DNA from: an uncultured Bacteroidota bacterium
GTDB lineage: Bacteria; Bacteroidota; Bacteroidia; Chitinophagales; Chitinophagaceae
Assembly: GCA_903881265.1 (NCBI GenBank)
Contig: CAIRSV010000072.1
Location: 1-15,407, forward strand
DNA: 15,407 bases
Direction of reading: 5' to 3'
This document shows positions 6,356-13,979 of the stretch, in pieces (the stretch's first letter is position 1; the number at the start of each line of letters is the position of its first letter). Position numbers and translations under genes: made by a program. The notes under the pieces are model-generated. The model was given only the letters and a program-made list of their open reading frames with translations, was not told the origin of the DNA and did no database searches.

Positions 6356-6658
6356 TTAAACGTGTCTCATAATACTACGAAACGCAATAAAGCGGTTGCC
6401 GAATTTCGCATATCCCTTTTCACGCAACAAAGGCGCAAACTCGGCAATATACCTTTCATAACGCGCTTTGCTATCTGTGCAATATTGAGCAATATATGTC
6501 TTGCCGTCTTCATCAACAGGATCCATCAATTCGAGCAGGCTATACCCGTCAAACATACCTGTATCCATGACCTCTTGGATGTGTTCGTTTTTCATCCAAT
6601 CAATCCATTCAGTTTCAATTTCAGGCAGTAGTTTGATACTGACATTATAGATATACAT
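6356..6658 (-). CDS. DUF4286 family protein
   Basis: This is a 100-residue soluble cytoplasmic protein that begins MYIYNVSIKLLPEIETEWIDW and contains HIQEVMDTGMFDGYSLLEL, then GKTYIAQYCTD, ERYIAEFAPLLREKGYAKFGNRF. These match the DUF4286 family, small proteins common in Bacteroidota with a ferredoxin-like alpha/beta barrel pattern resembling antibiotic-biosynthesis monooxygenase (ABM) or EthD-type folds. No biochemical function is established. No catalytic residues can be pointed to. The gene follows xth by 59 bp on the same strand, so it could be the second gene of an xth transcript; I see no terminator between them and no convincing promoter. The HU gene downstream has its own promoter. Confidence 0.85.
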   Translation of the reverse strand: MYIYNVSIKLLPEIETEWIDWMKNEHIQEVMDTGMFDGYSLLELMDPVDEDGKTYIAQYCTDSKARYERYIAEFAPLLREKGYAKFGNRFIAFRSIMRHV

Positions 6659-6717
6659 GATCTTGTTTTAGTAAAAGTAAAGGGTGACGTTGTTCTTAGG
6701 CCATTGATTATTGCTTA

Positions 6718-7485
6718 TCAAATATCCAGTTCCAATAACACCGGGCAATGATCAGAATGTTTGATATCGGGATGAATAACTGCCTGTCGTATCTTGTCTT
6801 TCATAGATTCAGATACATTGATATAATCGATGCGCCAGCCTTTGTTATTATTCCTTGCATTGGCCCTATAACTCCACCAGCTATACTGATGCGGGTCTGT
6901 ATTCATATGCCTGAAAGAATCTACCATCCCCGCTTCAAACAGCTTGTCCATCCAGGCTCGTTCGTCAGGTAAAAAACCACTTGAATCTTTATTTCCCTTG
7001 GGATCATGAATATCAATTTCTTTATGACAGATATTATAATCGCCTGCAATAATTAGATTCGCATTCGGGATTTCAAATTTCGATTGCATCAATGCTAAAT
7101 ACTCGTTGAGAAATACCATCTTGTACTCTTGACGCTCATCACCGCTGCTGCCACTAGGGAAATATGTATTGACCAGATAAAAATGATCGAAACGAAGTTG
7201 CAATACCCGCCCTTCAACATCGGCTTGCTCAAGTCCGCAACCATAGTATACTTCATTGGGTTTTAGTTTTGTAATAATACCCACGCCGCTATATCCTTTT
7301 TTCTGTGCCGGATACCAATAGCCATGATAGCCTAGCGACTCGAAGGCAGCCGTATCAATATCTTCAAGATTGGCCTTCAATTCCTGAAAGCAATATATAT
7401 CGGCATTATCAGTTTTGATCCAATCTAAAAGCCCCTTGTTAAGAGCCGAACGGATACCATTGACATTATAGGATACTATTTTCAT
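6718..7485 (-). CDS. xth: Exodeoxyribonuclease III (AP endonuclease)
   Basis: This 255-residue enzyme cleaves DNA at abasic sites and degrades 3' ends in base excision repair. All catalytic motifs of the exonuclease III / EEP family are visible: N7-x-N9-G-I-R, Q34-E35-L-K (metal-binding Glu35), N106-T-Y108-F-P, G148-D149-Y-N151, the W203-W204-x-Y-R loop, R218-I-D220-Y, and S244-D245-H246. Length is typical of the ExoA/XthA group. No signal peptide is present, so it acts in the cytoplasm. It is the first gene of the minus-strand block running to DUF4286, HU and THX. No clear promoter was found in the 118 bp before the next gene's end. The start at 7485 (MKIVSYNVNGIR) is exactly where the family begins. 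Confidence 0.97.
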   Translation of the reverse strand: MKIVSYNVNGIRSALNKGLLDWIKTDNADIYCFQELKANLEDIDTAAFESLGYHGYWYPAQKKGYSGVGIITKLKPNEVYYGCGLEQADVEGRVLQLRFDHFYLVNTYFPSGSSGDERQEYKMVFLNEYLALMQSKFEIPNANLIIAGDYNICHKEIDIHDPKGNKDSSGFLPDERAWMDKLFEAGMVDSFRHMNTDPHQYSWWSYRANARNNNKGWRIDYINVSESMKDKIRQAVIHPDIKHSDHCPVLLELDI

Positions 7486-7553
7486 TGACGTTTATTTTTT
7501 TTCGGATAAGCCATCCGTTGAGGCTTCAAAGATTACAATATTCATATAAAAGA

Positions 7554-7581
7554 AAAGAGACTTCCAAATGCAAGTCTCTTT
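7554..7581 (-). terminator. Intrinsic terminator of the small T9SS cargo gene
   Basis: AAAGAGACTT (7554-7563) pairs perfectly with AAGTCTCTTT (7572-7581) over an 8-nt loop. Read on the minus strand it is followed by TTCTTTTAT, a T-rich tract, and starts 22 bp after the stop of the T9SS-tailed gene at 7604. Confidence 0.8.
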
Positions 7582-7603
7582 ATTATCATTAATCAACATT
7601 AAA

Positions 7604-8287
7604 TTACTGCTTAGTCACTCGGCGAACACCCATCACCTTGCCACTCGCATCAGCAAACTGCAGCAAGTAAACGCCATCAGCTACTTTATCCAATGGTACA
7701 CGGATATCATCATTCTTGCTCGCATCTACGTTAAACTTGGCAATTCGACGACCAATCACATTGACAACATTGATACTAGTAACTTTTTTGTCATTGATTA
7801 GGATATTCACGTAATCAGTTGCTGGATTAGGATAAATGGTGACAAAATTTGTGTTGTCGAAATCTTTAGTCGCTGTTGGCCATGCACAGTATTTGAACGT
7901 CATAGGTCCGAAATTGGTAGTAACAGTCACATACGAACATCCGTCCATCGCAGTGGTTAGCGCCTTCATTTGTACATCTATAGTGGCTTTGGCATTCGCA
8001 GGAATAACTAGCGTGTGAGGTGCTAGATCGTTATAACCATAACAAGTACCGCCTCCAACTGTTGCATCGCAGATACCAACACCGCTCCAGCCCGTTAATA
8101 GGCTTTCTGAGGATTTTGACCATGTTAATGTCAATGGACTTGCACCATTATTATAAATAGTATCAAATAATGAATGCACGAATCCGTCTTTTGGAATATT
8201 GAACACAACGGTGTCTTTCCAGATGGTTTGAGCAAAGGTAGAAAAGCTCAAGACAACAAGCACAAACAGGGTTAAACTCTTTTTCAT
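7604..8287 (-). CDS. Small secreted protein with T9SS type A sorting tail
   Basis: This 227-residue protein is exported to the cell surface or medium. It starts with a Sec signal peptide (MKKSLTLFVLVVLSFSTFAQ, cleavage near residue 19). ATG 8287 is preferred to an in-frame TTG three codons upstream. Residues about 22-138 form a beta-rich Ig-like module with the pattern NNGASPLTLTW, GWSGVGICD, TCYG, PANAKATIDVQ, and four cysteines (73, 82, 117, 134) that could form two disulfides. The C-terminal portion (about 149-227) is a T9SS type A sorting domain: VTIYPNPATDYVNI, then NVIGRRIAKF and GVYLLQF, ending in a basic strand. No catalytic motif is seen, so an adhesive or structural role is possible. 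It is divergent from a T9SS-tailed Omp28-like gene across a 117-bp gap. Confidence 0.85.
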   Translation of the reverse strand: MKKSLTLFVLVVLSFSTFAQTIWKDTVVFNIPKDGFVHSLFDTIYNNGASPLTLTWSKSSESLLTGWSGVGICDATVGGGTCYGYNDLAPHTLVIPANAKATIDVQMKALTTAMDGCSYVTVTTNFGPMTFKYCAWPTATKDFDNTNFVTIYPNPATDYVNILINDKKVTSINVVNVIGRRIAKFNVDASKNDDIRVPLDKVADGVYLLQFADASGKVMGVRRVTKQ

Positions 8288-8404
8288 AACAAACAATTTG
8301 AACGCAAAATACTATATATTGTTGACACGGGTATTTTTTTTTGTTAATAAAAATTCAATAGGATAAAAATGTCTACCTTCACCACAAAATAAAAACGTTT
8401 ATAC

Positions 8405-10468
8405 ATGAAAAAAATTCTTCTTGCTATCGGCCTTTCAATAGGCTTTTCTTCTTTACAAGCTCAGTATTGGCAATTACCTAATATCAGTGCAGGGCAAAAT
8501 CCAGGTGGTTTAAACACCGATGTTGAAGAGCCTTTGGCTGGTGTAACTGGTTGGACTAGTATACAGGCCGCTTCTGCCACAGCTGTTTGGACTGCTGCGC
8601 AAACACTTCCTTTTGCCTTTCAATTCAATGGATCAGCTGTAACTCAATACAAAGTGTCCTCTACAGGGGTTCTTACATTTGATGTGGCTTCACCACTCGC
8701 TGCTCCGTCAGCAACAAATCTTGCATTGCCAAATAGTGCTATTCCTAATAACTCAATTTGTGTTTGGGGTGTCAATTGTTCAGGAGCGAATGATAACATT
8801 GTAACAAAAACATTCGGAACATCACCTAATCGTCAATATTGGGTGCAGTTTAGTTCGTGCAGCAATGTTGCGAATGCAAATATTTTTGCCTATTGGGCTT
8901 TTGTGTTTGACGAAACAACCAATAAAATACATATCGTAGATCAACGTACTGCCGCTACGAGTGGCGCTACAGCCATCGCTATCACAGCCGGTATTCAATT
9001 GACATCTACTTCTGCTATTAGTGTCGCTGGTTCACCTTCATTAGCCTCTACTACCGGAACAACAGCTGGTAGCGATGATACACCTATTGATAATACCTAC
9101 TATACATTCACACCTGGTACTCAACCAGCCTATGACCTGAGTGTTAATTCAATCACGAATCAACAATTTGTGCCAATAGGTAACAATTCAATTACTGGTA
9201 CGATTCGTAATTACGGAGCGAACACTATTACATCGTTTTCATTAAATTATAAAGTGGATGCCGGCGCAACGGTTACTTCAACAATCAATAGCGTGAGTAT
9301 TCCAACCGGATCGACGTATAGCTTCACTCACCCGACACCATGGAATGCAACAATTGGTACACATATAGTGGATGTTTGGGCAACTAATCTTAACGGTTCT
9401 AACGTGGATGCGGATTTAACAAACGACCATAAAACAAAAAGTATTTCTGTCTTGAGCGAAAATGTACAACGTATTCCATTATTTGAAGTATTTACAAGTT
9501 CTACCTGTCCTCCATGTAATCCAGGGAATACTAACTACCATTTGATTGTTGATACAAAACCTGCAGGGGATTACGTAACGATCAAATATCAGCAGGATTT
9601 CCCAGGTACCGGCGATCCTTATGCTACAACTGAAGCTGTTAACAGAAGAAATACACCGTATGCTATTAACTCAATTCCTCGTATGGAAATAGATGGCGGT
9701 TGGGATGGCAATGCGCAATCGTTTACCGATGCACTTTATACTGCCGAAAGAGCGTTGCCTGCACAATACAAAATGCAAGGAACATTTAATGTAAGTAATA
9801 TGAGTGTCACAGCGAAGGTTAAATTCTCTCCTTTATTCAATGCCACAGGCGCAAAACTTTATGTGGCTATTCTTGAAAGAGAAACCGTACAAAACGTAAA
9901 ATCAAACGGCGAAACAAAATTCTTTGAAGTGATGAAGAAAATGCTGCCAACTGAAACTGGTACCGCATTACCTACAGTAACGATTGGTAACTGGGATTCA
10001 TTAAGTTTTAACTACACGTTCAAGGGTAATTATCGTCTTCCAATAGATGGACAAACTGCCAATGTTATTAACCATACCATTGAGCACTCTGTTGAGCATT
10101 TTTATAACACGAATGTTGTAGCGTGGATACAAGCTGCTGATAAAACAGTTTATCAGGCCATTAATTTGACATCATTGACACCAAATTCAACGCAAGATTT
10201 CTCAGCGTCAATGAGCACAATTGATGTGTATCCTAATCCAGCGAATGATCGCATCAATATTGGCATTGAATTAAAAAGCAATGACGAAATCTTAGCTACG
10301 CTTATCGATGCATTGGGTCATGTCATTGAAAGCAAATCAGTGAAAATGCAAGAAGGTAAAAATACCATGAGCTTTACTACGGATAACCTAGCTTCTGGCG
10401 TTTACAACGTTATGCTATTTGATTCTAAAAACAATTCATCTGTCCATCAGGTGATTGTTCAGCACTAA
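8405..10468 (+). CDS. Omp28-like secreted protein with CPPC thioredoxin-type site and T9SS tail
   Basis: This is a 687-residue secreted multidomain protein. A Sec signal peptide (MKKILLAIGLSIGFSSLQA) is followed by an unrecognised beta-rich N-terminal module (about 25-235). A CARDB/Ig-like module comes next (about 242-350; YDLSVNSITNQQF, IRNYGANTITSFSL). An Omp28-like thioredoxin-fold region follows from about 356, opening PLFEVFTSSTCPPCNPGN with C368-P-P-C371 and a putative cis-proline at Pro425 in INSIPRMEIDG. A further beta domain precedes the T9SS type A tail (about 604-687; IDVYPNPANDRINI, GVYNVMLF). The CXXC site suggests extracellular thiol-disulfide chemistry, but this family's activity is not established. 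It has its own terminator, so it is not in an operon with the similar gene downstream. The ATG at 8405 directly precedes the signal peptide. Confidence 0.88.
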   Translation: MKKILLAIGLSIGFSSLQAQYWQLPNISAGQNPGGLNTDVEEPLAGVTGWTSIQAASATAVWTAAQTLPFAFQFNGSAVTQYKVSSTGVLTFDVASPLAAPSATNLALPNSAIPNNSICVWGVNCSGANDNIVTKTFGTSPNRQYWVQFSSCSNVANANIFAYWAFVFDETTNKIHIVDQRTAATSGATAIAITAGIQLTSTSAISVAGSPSLASTTGTTAGSDDTPIDNTYYTFTPGTQPAYDLSVNSITNQQFVPIGNNSITGTIRNYGANTITSFSLNYKVDAGATVTSTINSVSIPTGSTYSFTHPTPWNATIGTHIVDVWATNLNGSNVDADLTNDHKTKSISVLSENVQRIPLFEVFTSSTCPPCNPGNTNYHLIVDTKPAGDYVTIKYQQDFPGTGDPYATTEAVNRRNTPYAINSIPRMEIDGGWDGNAQSFTDALYTAERALPAQYKMQGTFNVSNMSVTAKVKFSPLFNATGAKLYVAILERETVQNVKSNGETKFFEVMKKMLPTETGTALPTVTIGNWDSLSFNYTFKGNYRLPIDGQTANVINHTIEHSVEHFYNTNVVAWIQAADKTVYQAINLTSLTPNSTQDFSASMSTIDVYPNPANDRINIGIELKSNDEILATLIDALGHVIESKSVKMQEGKNTMSFTTDNLASGVYNVMLFDSKNNSSVHQVIVQH

Positions 10469-10488
10469 GCAATAAGATCTCATTAAGT

Positions 10489-10517
10489 AAAAAGCCATCC
10501 GCTCGGGTGGCTTTTTT
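10489..10517 (+). terminator. Intrinsic terminator after the first Omp28-like gene
   Basis: AAAAAGCCATCC (10489-10500) pairs with GGGTGGCTTTTT (10505-10516) over the tetraloop GCTC, with one T-G wobble in the stem. The T run continues to 10517. It lies 20 bp after the stop codon at 10468. Confidence 0.88.
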
Positions 10518-10595
10518 GTTTACCCAACACTGTTTCAATTATTTTATTATTGTCCACTTTGCTATGGAATTTTTTGTTGTCGATTTATTGTATTC

Positions 10596-10630
10596 AAAAA
10601 CCACCTCAATGCAAGTTGAGGTGGTTTTTT
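10596..10630 (+). terminator. Second, tandem intrinsic terminator
   Basis: AAAAACCACCTCAA (10596-10609) and TTGAGGTGGTTTTT (10616-10629) form a perfect 14-bp stem with a 6-nt loop; seven T residues follow the GC core (10625-10631). It lies 79 bp after the first terminator, with no ORF of note between. It may be a backup terminator or the 3' end of a small RNA. It also has A residues on the left arm and so could act in reverse. Confidence 0.85.
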
Positions 10631-10655
10631 TATGACTAACCGATGAAATCTGGCC

Positions 10656-10677
10656 TTTTGGCATAATTATTTTGGCA
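10656..10677 (+). repeat. Short direct repeat upstream of the second Omp28-like promoter
   Basis: TTTTGGCA occurs twice, at 10656-10663 and 10670-10677, with starts 14 bp apart. The second copy includes the putative -33 element. It could be an operator, or chance in an AT-rich region. Confidence 0.3.
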
Positions 10678-10702
10678 ATTTTTATCATAAATAATAGTTT
10701 TG
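10671..10702 (+). promoter_or_regulatory. Promoter of the second Omp28-like gene
   Basis: TTTG (10671-10674) is followed after 20 nt by TAGTTTTG (10695-10702), an exact match to the Bacteroidota -33 / -7 consensus pair with acceptable spacing. The -7 element ends 21 bp before the ATG at 10724. Together with the two upstream terminators this marks an independent transcription unit. It is the clearest promoter in the window. Confidence 0.75.
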
Positions 10703-10723
10703 TCATCCAAAAAATATTTTACA

Positions 10724-12670
10724 ATGAAAAAACTTTTCTTAATCTCTTTTTCTCTTATGCTTGGGCTTTACGCGAATGCTCAATTAGCTGAAACGTTCGC
10801 GAATGTCGGTGCACTGAATACAGTCACTGTTGGTTCAGGTAGTTGGAATGTAGGTGGCTTGCCAACAGGTTGGACACAGTATAATGGTGACGCTTTTACC
10901 CCGTACACCTCGTTTGCCGCAGCATTCGGCACAAACGCTTGGATTACCCGTGAAGTGACCTTGGCTAGCGGCGCTAAAGACACCATTGCAGTTAGTACTT
11001 CTTATTACACGCCTGTAGGCGTTGCAAACGATTGGCTAATCAGTCCATCATTCACACCGGTTGCTGGTTCTTATTTGTTGTTCGATGCACTCGCACAGGA
11101 TGGCAACTATCCTGATGGATTTATGGTAAAAGTATCTACAACTGGTGGAGCGTATACCAATTTTACTACAGCGCCTGTTTTAACTGTGCCAAGTGAAAGC
11201 GCTACGGGATGGGTAACACACGCTATCAATCTGTCGGCGTATGTAGGTATGCCAATCAATATCGCAATTATCAATAACAGCAATGATATGTATCTGTTGT
11301 ATTTGAATAATATTCGTGCTACCACACTGCCTGCCAATGACCTTTCGTTAGTAGCATCGACACCAAGTGCTGCTTCGTACAAATCATACGCAACCGTAGG
11401 TGGTAATGTATCAGTTCAAGGTCTTGTGAAGAATTTAGGCGCTAGCACAGTGACTAGCTATACCGTAAAATTAAACGACGGAACTACCACACAAAGTTTC
11501 CCTCAAACTGCTTCGCTTATTCCATATACATCAACGACATTCTCACTAAATTATCCGATGACATCAACAGGTATTAAGCCAATCAAAATGTGGGTTGAAT
11601 ACACAGGAGATGCCATTCATACCAATGACTCTAGTTTCTCTGAATTCGGTGGTGCAACATTTACACCAGTCAACACTCCTGTATTTGAAGAAGCAACCGG
11701 CACCTGGTGTCAGTGGTGTCCTCGCGGCGCTGTATTCATGGACTCATTGGTTAAAGTTCATCCGGATGTCGTAGCGATTGCCGTGCACAACAGCGATCCT
11801 ATGACTGTAGCTACGTATGACGCTGGTATGGGTCCATTGATCGGTGGTTATCCTTCAGGTTTGGTGGGTAGAAAATTAGAAGCAGATCCTTCGGATTTCT
11901 TGACTGAATATACCAATCACTTGGCCGATTTTGGAGTAGCTGATTTGACAGTAGCTCAACCAACTCTTACGGGCAATACGTTGCAAGTGAAAGTGGATGT
12001 TAAAATGGCCGTTTCTACAAAACCTAGTTACGATTACAGACTTGCCTTAGTGGTTACATCTGATGACGTACATGGCACAGCTACATCTTGGAATCAGGCA
12101 AATGCCTATGCCGGTGGTGCAAATGGTGTCATGGGTGGATACGAATTATTGCCTAGCACAGTGCCAGCCGCATTAATGTATTATGATCATGTGGCTAGAG
12201 ATATTACAGGCGGATTTACAGGTGTATCGGGTTCATTACCAGGTACTATGACTGCTGGTTCAACCTATTCGTATACGTTTAACTGGACAGTTCCTGCAGG
12301 TGTTGAATTGCAAAAATCAAAAGCAAACGTTCTGTTGATTAGCGGATTGAGCGGTGAAGTTCAAAACGGAAAATGGAAAGGGGCTTTCCCTACCTCTGTG
12401 AAGGACATCGTAGCAGCGGGTCAATTAAATATCTTCCCTAACCCGTCGAACGATTATTTAAATCTTGATTTCACTTTGAATGCAACCTCAACTGTAACTA
12501 TCAGTATGATTGACGTTACAGGCAAAGCTGTGTACAACAATAAGTTGTCTAACTTAACTGGCAATCAAGGATTAGTCATCAACACATCAAATCTTGCGAA
12601 TGGCGTTTATTCATTGTCATTACAAACAACGGAAGGAACAATTACACGTAAAGTGACAATTGCCCACTAA
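10724..12670 (+). CDS. Omp28-like secreted protein with CQWC site, choice-of-anchor J-like domain and T9SS tail
   Basis: This is a 648-residue secreted protein. ATG 10724 gives a proper signal peptide (MKKLFLISFSLMLGLYANA); an in-frame TTG at 10700 overlaps the promoter and is rejected. Residues about 21-203 resemble a cleaved-adhesin / choice-of-anchor J beta-sandwich, with the marker NDWLISPSF (102-110). A CARDB/Ig-like module follows (about 205-305). The Omp28-like thioredoxin-fold region begins near 318: FEEATGTWCQWCPRGAVFM, with C329-Q-W-C332 and candidate cis-proline Pro377 in GGYPSGLVG. A beta domain (about 407-555) and the T9SS type A tail (about 567-648; LNIFPNPSNDYLNL, GVYSLSL) end the protein. 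It shares its architecture with the upstream gene but differs in the N-terminal module and CXXC dipeptide, so the two look like old paralogues. Confidence 0.9.
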   Translation: MKKLFLISFSLMLGLYANAQLAETFANVGALNTVTVGSGSWNVGGLPTGWTQYNGDAFTPYTSFAAAFGTNAWITREVTLASGAKDTIAVSTSYYTPVGVANDWLISPSFTPVAGSYLLFDALAQDGNYPDGFMVKVSTTGGAYTNFTTAPVLTVPSESATGWVTHAINLSAYVGMPINIAIINNSNDMYLLYLNNIRATTLPANDLSLVASTPSAASYKSYATVGGNVSVQGLVKNLGASTVTSYTVKLNDGTTTQSFPQTASLIPYTSTTFSLNYPMTSTGIKPIKMWVEYTGDAIHTNDSSFSEFGGATFTPVNTPVFEEATGTWCQWCPRGAVFMDSLVKVHPDVVAIAVHNSDPMTVATYDAGMGPLIGGYPSGLVGRKLEADPSDFLTEYTNHLADFGVADLTVAQPTLTGNTLQVKVDVKMAVSTKPSYDYRLALVVTSDDVHGTATSWNQANAYAGGANGVMGGYELLPSTVPAALMYYDHVARDITGGFTGVSGSLPGTMTAGSTYSYTFNWTVPAGVELQKSKANVLLISGLSGEVQNGKWKGAFPTSVKDIVAAGQLNIFPNPSNDYLNLDFTLNATSTVTISMIDVTGKAVYNNKLSNLTGNQGLVINTSNLANGVYSLSLQTTEGTITRKVTIAH

Positions 12671-12692
12671 TACATAATTAATTCTCTATGTT

Positions 12693-12718
12693 CAAAGCCA
12701 CTCTATCGAGTGGCTTTG
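12693..12718 (+). terminator. Intrinsic terminator after the second Omp28-like gene
   Basis: CAAAGCCACTC (12693-12703) and GAGTGGCTTTG (12708-12718) form a perfect 11-bp stem with the tetraloop TATC, followed by TTATTTTTA. It lies 22 bp after the stop and only 13 bp before the amidohydrolase ATG, so the amidohydrolase promoter must overlap it or the gene depends partly on read-through. Confidence 0.85.
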
Positions 12719-12731
12719 TTATTTTTACAGC

Positions 12732-13895
12732 ATGCAATTCTACTCCGCTGATTTTATGTTTGATGGACATTCCTTCCTCGCCGATGGAAGTATATTGGTT
12801 ATGTCAGACGACGGAATAGTTGAAGACATCCTTCATAACGAGACTACACATAGTGCGAAGCATCTAAAAGGCCTACTGATGCCGGGTATGATCAATGCAC
12901 ATTGTCATCTCGAATTATCGCATCTAAAAGGCTTGATACCAGAACATACAGGGCTTGTCGATTTTCTGCTCTCTGTGAATGCAGGCCGTCATACATGCTC
13001 TCCTGAACAAATTGATGAAGCCATTGTGCTAGCCGAACAGCAGATGATACAAAACGGTATCGTGGCCGTTGGGGATATCAGCAATACCAATGATACGATT
13101 CGTCAAAAGCAACAGCAACAACTTCATTATCACACCTTTGTCGAGTGCGTTGGCTTGCTTGATGCGAATGCGCAACAACGATTTGATAATAGCCTCAATC
13201 TTTGCCGCGAGTTTGAAAAACTGCATCCCGCCTCAGTGGTCTTGCACGCGCCTTACTCTGTGTCGGATACATTAATTCGATTAGTCAATGAAGTATCCGA
13301 CAAGAAACGAACAACCATACATAATCAGGAATGTGACGATGAAAATGAATTATTCCTTTCAGGCAATGGAAATTTTCTCAAACTATTTAACGCCATCCTT
13401 CAAGACGATTCTTTTTTTCGCGCATCCGGCAAGAATTCGCTGCAAACATATTTACCCAAGCTTGATCAACAGGAACAACTCATACTCGTTCATAATACAG
13501 TGAGTACAGAAGAGGATATTCGTCTAGCGCATTCATTGAAAAAGGAATTGTATTGGTGCCTTTGCCCTAATGCAAATCGCTATATTGAAAACAAGCTGCC
13601 CGACATTCCAATGATGATGAAGAACGATTGCACAATGGTGCTTGGAACAGATAGTCTAGCGTCGAATCATGAACTAAGTATTCTTGCAGAGATTCAAACC
13701 ATTCAATACTATTTTCCGCTTATTCCCCTCGAAGAAATGCTGCGATGGGCTACCTCCAATGGTGCTAATGCACTAGGTATGCAGCACACACTTGGCAGTT
13801 TTGAAAAAGGAAAAAAACCAGGTATGGTGCAGGTTGAGAATGTGGTATCGAGGGATAGCTTGCCGGAAAATTTAGTTATTCACTACAGACCATAG
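12732..13895 (+). CDS. Amidohydrolase, deaminase type (possible aminodeoxyfutalosine deaminase)
   Basis: This 387-residue cytoplasmic metal-dependent hydrolase belongs to the amidohydrolase superfamily (SsnA/TRZ-ATZ-like branch). It has an N-terminal small beta domain, then the metal motif N55-A-H57-C-H59-L-E61-L-S, the HAPYSV segment (His172), TIHNQE (His197, Glu200), LVHN (His254) and GTDS (Asp307). That is the full set for a single-metal deaminase. The segments NAHxHLE(L/F)S, HAPYSV, HN after the penultimate strand and CPxxNR (C278, N283-R isolated nearby as NANRY) recall the 6-amino-6-deoxyfutalosine deaminase MqnX of the futalosine menaquinone route. This is recalled from family features, not computed, and another deaminase or hydrolase of the branch remains possible. 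It starts 13 bp after a terminator, and rlmN follows 84 bp downstream behind its own promoter-like motif. Confidence 0.8.
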   Translation: MQFYSADFMFDGHSFLADGSILVMSDDGIVEDILHNETTHSAKHLKGLLMPGMINAHCHLELSHLKGLIPEHTGLVDFLLSVNAGRHTCSPEQIDEAIVLAEQQMIQNGIVAVGDISNTNDTIRQKQQQQLHYHTFVECVGLLDANAQQRFDNSLNLCREFEKLHPASVVLHAPYSVSDTLIRLVNEVSDKKRTTIHNQECDDENELFLSGNGNFLKLFNAILQDDSFFRASGKNSLQTYLPKLDQQEQLILVHNTVSTEEDIRLAHSLKKELYWCLCPNANRYIENKLPDIPMMMKNDCTMVLGTDSLASNHELSILAEIQTIQYYFPLIPLEEMLRWATSNGANALGMQHTLGSFEKGKKPGMVQVENVVSRDSLPENLVIHYRP

Positions 13896-13901
13896 GCGAC
13901 T

Positions 13902-13932
13902 GACCATTGCCGGCCGTCTGTGGTCGATGGTC
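13902..13932 (+). terminator. Possible weak terminator hairpin between the amidohydrolase gene and rlmN
   Basis: GACCAT (13902-13907) pairs with ATGGTC (13927-13932) over a 19-nt GC-rich loop, followed by TTTATT. The stem is short and the T tract weak, so termination is uncertain. GACCAT-type hexamers recur three times in this gap. Confidence 0.35.
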
Positions 13933-13951
13933 TTTATTCCTGCATTTTCCT

Positions 13952-13959
13952 TACATTTG
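13952..13959 (+). promoter_or_regulatory. Bacteroidota-type -7 element upstream of rlmN
   Basis: TACATTTG is an exact TAnnTTTG match, ending 20 bp before the rlmN ATG at 13980. No convincing -33 TTG is seen 19-21 bp upstream. The position relative to the start codon is like that of the other candidate promoters in this window. Confidence 0.5.
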
Positions 13960-13979
13960 CTTCCTAAAACAATACACAG

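Noticed and set aside
6362..6631. Plus-strand 89-residue open frame opposite the DUF4286 gene
   Set aside because: Shadow of a recognisable minus-strand gene; composition is not protein-like.
8322..8350. E. coli-like promoter TTGACA, 17 nt, TAATAA on the plus strand before the first Omp28-like gene
   Set aside because: The -10 half is poor, the spacer is mostly a T run, and Bacteroidota sigma factors use a different consensus. The start codon is also over 50 bp away. Probably chance.
7604..12670. Mobile or recently transferred island at the T9SS cluster
   Set aside because: No integrase, transposase, terminal repeats or tRNA are seen, and promoter and terminator styles match the rest of the window.
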